This document shows positions 13,905-15,789 of a stretch of 15,789 nucleotides of DNA, piece after piece (position 1 is the stretch's first letter; the number at the start of each line of letters is the position of its first letter). The stretch is from Anaerolineales bacterium. Lineage in GTDB: Bacteria; Chloroflexota; Anaerolineae; Anaerolineales; DRMV01. The stretch covers positions 1 to 15,789 of the forward strand of contig JALXBY010000240.1 in NCBI GenBank assembly GCA_026991215.1, in the 5' to 3' direction. The position numbers and the translations under genes are program-made. The notes below the pieces were generated by a model. It saw nothing but the letters and a program-made list of their open reading frames with translations. It did not search any database and was not told the origin of the DNA.

Positions 13905-14456
13905 CTACCCATGCCAGCGCTGGAGGGCCTGAACGGTCAGGCCGGCCAGGAGGAGTTTGAGCAGGTCCCCCGGCAGGAAGGGCAAAAAGCCCAGGGCCAG
14001 GACCCGCTCCCAACCCACGAACACGGCCAGCCAGGGGAGGCCCAGGGCGTAGATGGCCAGGTTGCCCAGGGCAAGGGCGGGCCAGAGCCGCCACCCCCGC
14101 AGGGCCTGGGGCCAGCGGCTGCGCACCGCGGCCAGCAGCCCCGCCGCGGCGATGAAGCCCAGCAGGTACCCCCCGGTGGGACCCAGGAGGTAAGACCATC
14201 CCCCGCCGAAGCCGGTGAACACCGGCAGGCCCAGGGTCCCGGCCAGGACGTACAGGGCCGTGGCCATGACCGCTTCCCCCGGCGGCAGAAGCGCGGCAGC
14301 CAGCAACACGCCAAAGGTCTGGCCCGTGATGGGCACCGGCGTGAAGGGCAGGACCACCCGAACCTGGGCGGCCAGGGCCAGACCGAAGACGGCCAGAAGC
14401 ACCCGCACCCCACGTGCGCGGAGCCGGGCCTGGACGAGGGCATGGAGGCTCTCCAT
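13905..14456 (-). CDS. bioY: BioY biotin transporter S component
   Basis: BioY is the membrane substrate-binding subunit of biotin ECF transporters and may work alone or with shared AT modules. The 183 residues contain about six membrane helices and the family motifs LPFTPVPITGQTFGVLLAAA (36-55) and FTGFGGGWSYLLGPTGGYLL (about 80-99), with PFLPGDLLKLLLA near the C-terminus. CAGGAGGACAGCC before the ATG fixes the start. No bioM/bioN energising genes are nearby. It is followed after 2 bp by the YqeB-family gene, an unusual partner. A TTGACGTCAA palindrome lies 30 bp upstream. Confidence 0.93.
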   Translation of the reverse strand: MESLHALVQARLRARGVRVLLAVFGLALAAQVRVVLPFTPVPITGQTFGVLLAAALLPPGEAVMATALYVLAGTLGLPVFTGFGGGWSYLLGPTGGYLLGFIAAAGLLAAVRSRWPQALRGWRLWPALALGNLAIYALGLPWLAVFVGWERVLALGFLPFLPGDLLKLLLAGLTVQALQRWHG

Positions 14457-14486
14457 GGCTGTCCTCCTGGGGGTTTGGGAGTGATT

Positions 14487-14496
14487 TTGACGTCAA
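14487..14496. promoter_or_regulatory. TTGACGTCAA palindrome upstream of bioY
   Basis: A perfect 10-bp palindrome lies 30 bp before the bioY start codon in an otherwise unpatterned spacer. It could be an operator or part of a -35 region. It does not match a BirA or BioR site that I can recognise. Confidence 0.2.
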
Positions 14497-14506
14497 CAAC
14501 GGTCAA

Positions 14507-14587
14507 TGGCTACACGAAGCCCACGGAAGCCAGCAGGATGGGCAGAGGTCGCAGCCCTTGCCGAACACGCCTCTGGCTACACGAAGC
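14507..14587 (+). repeat. Pair of 14-bp direct repeats (TGGCTACACGAAGC)
   Basis: TGGCTACACGAAGC occurs at 14507-14520 and again at 14574-14587, 67 bp apart, in the gap between the SDR gene and bioY. No gene lies between them. They could mark a small duplication or a deletion scar. Confidence 0.6.
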
Positions 14588-14594
14588 GCGCCCG

Positions 14595-15293
14595 TCACCA
14601 CGGCAGCGTCTTGCCATCCGGACCGTAGAACGTCCCCGTATCCTGCAGGGTCACCCCCCGCAACACCTTGATGATGTTCCGGGCCGAGGTTTCGGGAAGC
14701 ACCGGCGCCTGCGGCCCGCCCATCCGCGTCCGCACCCAACCAGGGTGCACCATCACCACCGGGATGCCCAACGGCCGCAACTCCGCGGCCAGCACCTTGC
14801 TCATCATGTTCAGCGCGGCCTTGCTGCCCCGGTAACTGTAGTACCCCGTGCCCTCGGTCAAACCAATGGACCCCATGATGGACGTAATCTGACAAATCAG
14901 CGGCTGCTTGCTCCCCCGCAGCAGGGGCAGGAAGCGCCGGACCACCCGGAACGGCCCGAAGGTGTTCACCTGGAACACCCGTTCCCAGGCCGCGAAGTCC
15001 ACGTCCTGCAGGCTGTGCTCTTCCACCAGCACCCCCGCGTTGTTGATGAGCCAGTCCAGGTGGGCCGTCATCCGCGCGATGACCTGGAAGGCCTTGTCGA
15101 TGCTCTCCTCGTCGGTCACGTCCAGCCGGAACACGTGGACCTGGTCGGGGTAGCGGTGGGCCAGCCGTTTCAGGTCCGTGGCCTCTTCGGGGTGACGGCA
15201 CGTGGCGAAGACCTCATCCCCCTGCGCGGCAAACTGATGGGTCAGCGCCAGGCCGATGCCCCGGTTCGCGCCGGTAATCAGCACTTTGCGCAT
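14595..15293 (-). CDS. Short-chain dehydrogenase/reductase, C-factor-like
   Basis: The protein is a 232-residue NAD(P)-dependent oxidoreductase of the classical SDR type. The cofactor loop TGANRGIG is at 7-14, LDVTDEES at 58-65, NNAG at 84-87, catalytic Ser138 follows QIT, and Tyr154/Lys158 lie in YSYRGSK; HPGWVRTRMGG at 183-193 is the conserved segment after the active site. Length and the VHPGWVRTRMGG motif resemble C-factor/CsgA-type and sniffer-type SDRs. The substrate is unknown. GGAGG just upstream of the ATG at 15293 supports this start. It stands alone on the minus strand. Confidence 0.88.
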   Translation of the reverse strand: MRKVLITGANRGIGLALTHQFAAQGDEVFATCRHPEEATDLKRLAHRYPDQVHVFRLDVTDEESIDKAFQVIARMTAHLDWLINNAGVLVEEHSLQDVDFAAWERVFQVNTFGPFRVVRRFLPLLRGSKQPLICQITSIMGSIGLTEGTGYYSYRGSKAALNMMSKVLAAELRPLGIPVVMVHPGWVRTRMGGPQAPVLPETSARNIIKVLRGVTLQDTGTFYGPDGKTLPW

Positions 15294-15399
15294 CGTACGG
15301 CCTCCTGCCAGGGCATGGTTTGGGGAAGGTCGTGCCTCCCCGGTACCCCGGTTTTGGGGCGTCTTCCGTTTGGAAGGTGCGAAACCTGCGCCCACGCGT

Positions 15400-15789
15400 C
15401 TACGGCGAAGGCGTGCCGGGCAGCCCGGCCCAGACGAAGGTCCGCTGCGCGCTGGCCGCGCCGGCCGGTTCCCAGATGGGTTCCCCTTCCTTGTCCGTCC
15501 CCACCTGGCGCACCGGCACCACCCACCAGCGGTATACGTGGGGCTTGGCATCGGTATGCCGGAAGGTTTCGGGTACCACGAACTTGGTGTCGGTCACGTA
15601 GTCCACCAGCCGGCGCTCCTCGTCGGAGGTCAGGTCCACCACGTAGACCGCGTAGGCCTCGTTCTCCCGCAGGGTACCCACGGAAGCCCATTGCAGGGAG
15701 ACGGTATCGGCCAGGGAGAAGACCGCGCCATCGGGCGGGTAGAGCAGCACCGGTGCGGGGTAGGGTGGCGGCGGGGTGGGCGTCGGCGA
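15400..15789 (-). CDS. C-terminal part of a secreted or surface protein with Pro/Thr linker
   Basis: The frame is open to the right edge, so the gene starts outside the window; 129 codons are visible. The first visible residues (SPTPTPPPPYPAPVLLYP) are a Pro/Thr linker. About 105 residues with a beta-sandwich look follow (DTVSLQWASVG, ENEAYAVYVVD, HVYRWWVVPV, SAQRTFVWAG), resembling a fibronectin-III-like or cell-wall-associated domain. Such linkers plus C-terminal domains are common in extracellular LysM or lipoprotein architectures, but the N-terminal part is not visible. The stop is TAG at 15402-15400. Confidence 0.65.
   Translation of the reverse strand, partial: SPTPTPPPPYPAPVLLYPPDGAVFSLADTVSLQWASVGTLRENEAYAVYVVDLTSDEERRLVDYVTDTKFVVPETFRHTDAKPHVYRWWVVPVRQVGTDKEGEPIWEPAGAASAQRTFVWAGLPGTPSP

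Noticed and set aside
14503..15201. Second minus-strand frame of 232 codons overlapping the SDR gene
   Set aside because: It is out of frame with all SDR motifs and consists of Arg/Gly/Pro-rich shadow sequence.

Overview
The window is GC-rich DNA (by eye about two thirds G+C in most genes) with short spacers, frequent start/stop overlaps and Shine-Dalgarno-led genes. Its mix of a bactofilin, an atpC-mreB pair, a free-standing BioY, and secreted or lipid-anchored proteins with Thr/Pro-rich linkers suggests a Chloroflexota bacterium, perhaps a thermophilic Anaerolineae/Thermoflexia-type lineage. That assignment is inference. No rRNA, tRNA, CRISPR array, insertion sequence or phage gene was found.

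Layout. 1-34 (-) is the first 11 codons of a gene running off the left edge. Its ribosome binding site lies inside a perfect 13-bp inverted repeat (37-82). Upstream of it is a possible leader ORF with a run of eight Thr codons (91-288, -). 289-809 holds no convincing gene. 810-2132 (-) is an MFS transporter. It diverges from a tightly packed plus-strand cluster: fabI (2247-3053), a bactofilin (3050-3556), a MocA-like nucleotidyltransferase (3505-4170) and a zinc-ribbon Nudix hydrolase (4148-4714). A 640-residue lipoprotein with four similar modules (4689-6611, -) converges on the cluster and overlaps its end. A 286-bp spacer with hairpins follows, then a divergent MreB-like protein (6898-7917, -) behind atpC (7940-8380, -), with no atpD upstream. 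8400-9149 is an AT-richer islet encoding a secreted six-cysteine DUF2690-like protein (8638-9108, +), followed by a membrane-anchored protein of unknown function (9150-9923, +). ligA (9954-12089, -) and rnc (12298-13008, +) diverge around a 13-unit heptamer repeat. A YqeB/EF2563-family protein (13015-13902, -) lies 2 bp behind bioY (13905-14456, -). An SDR oxidoreductase (14595-15293, -) and the C-terminal end of a Pro/Thr-linker protein (15400-15789, -) complete the window.

Functional themes are the cell envelope (FabI, bactofilin, MreB-like protein, lipoprotein, secreted proteins), nucleic-acid housekeeping (LigA, RNase III), energy (AtpC) and cofactors (BioY, MocA-like, YqeB). MocA and YqeB are two of the proteins known around molybdenum hydroxylase maturation, although they sit 9 kb apart here.

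The points most worth a second look are the RBS-sequestering hairpin with the Thr-rich leader ORF, the MreB-like protein lacking the usual acidic active-site residues, related heptamer arrays in two divergent promoter regions, a G8 tract between promoter-like hexamers before the low-GC secreted gene, and the four-module lipoprotein.
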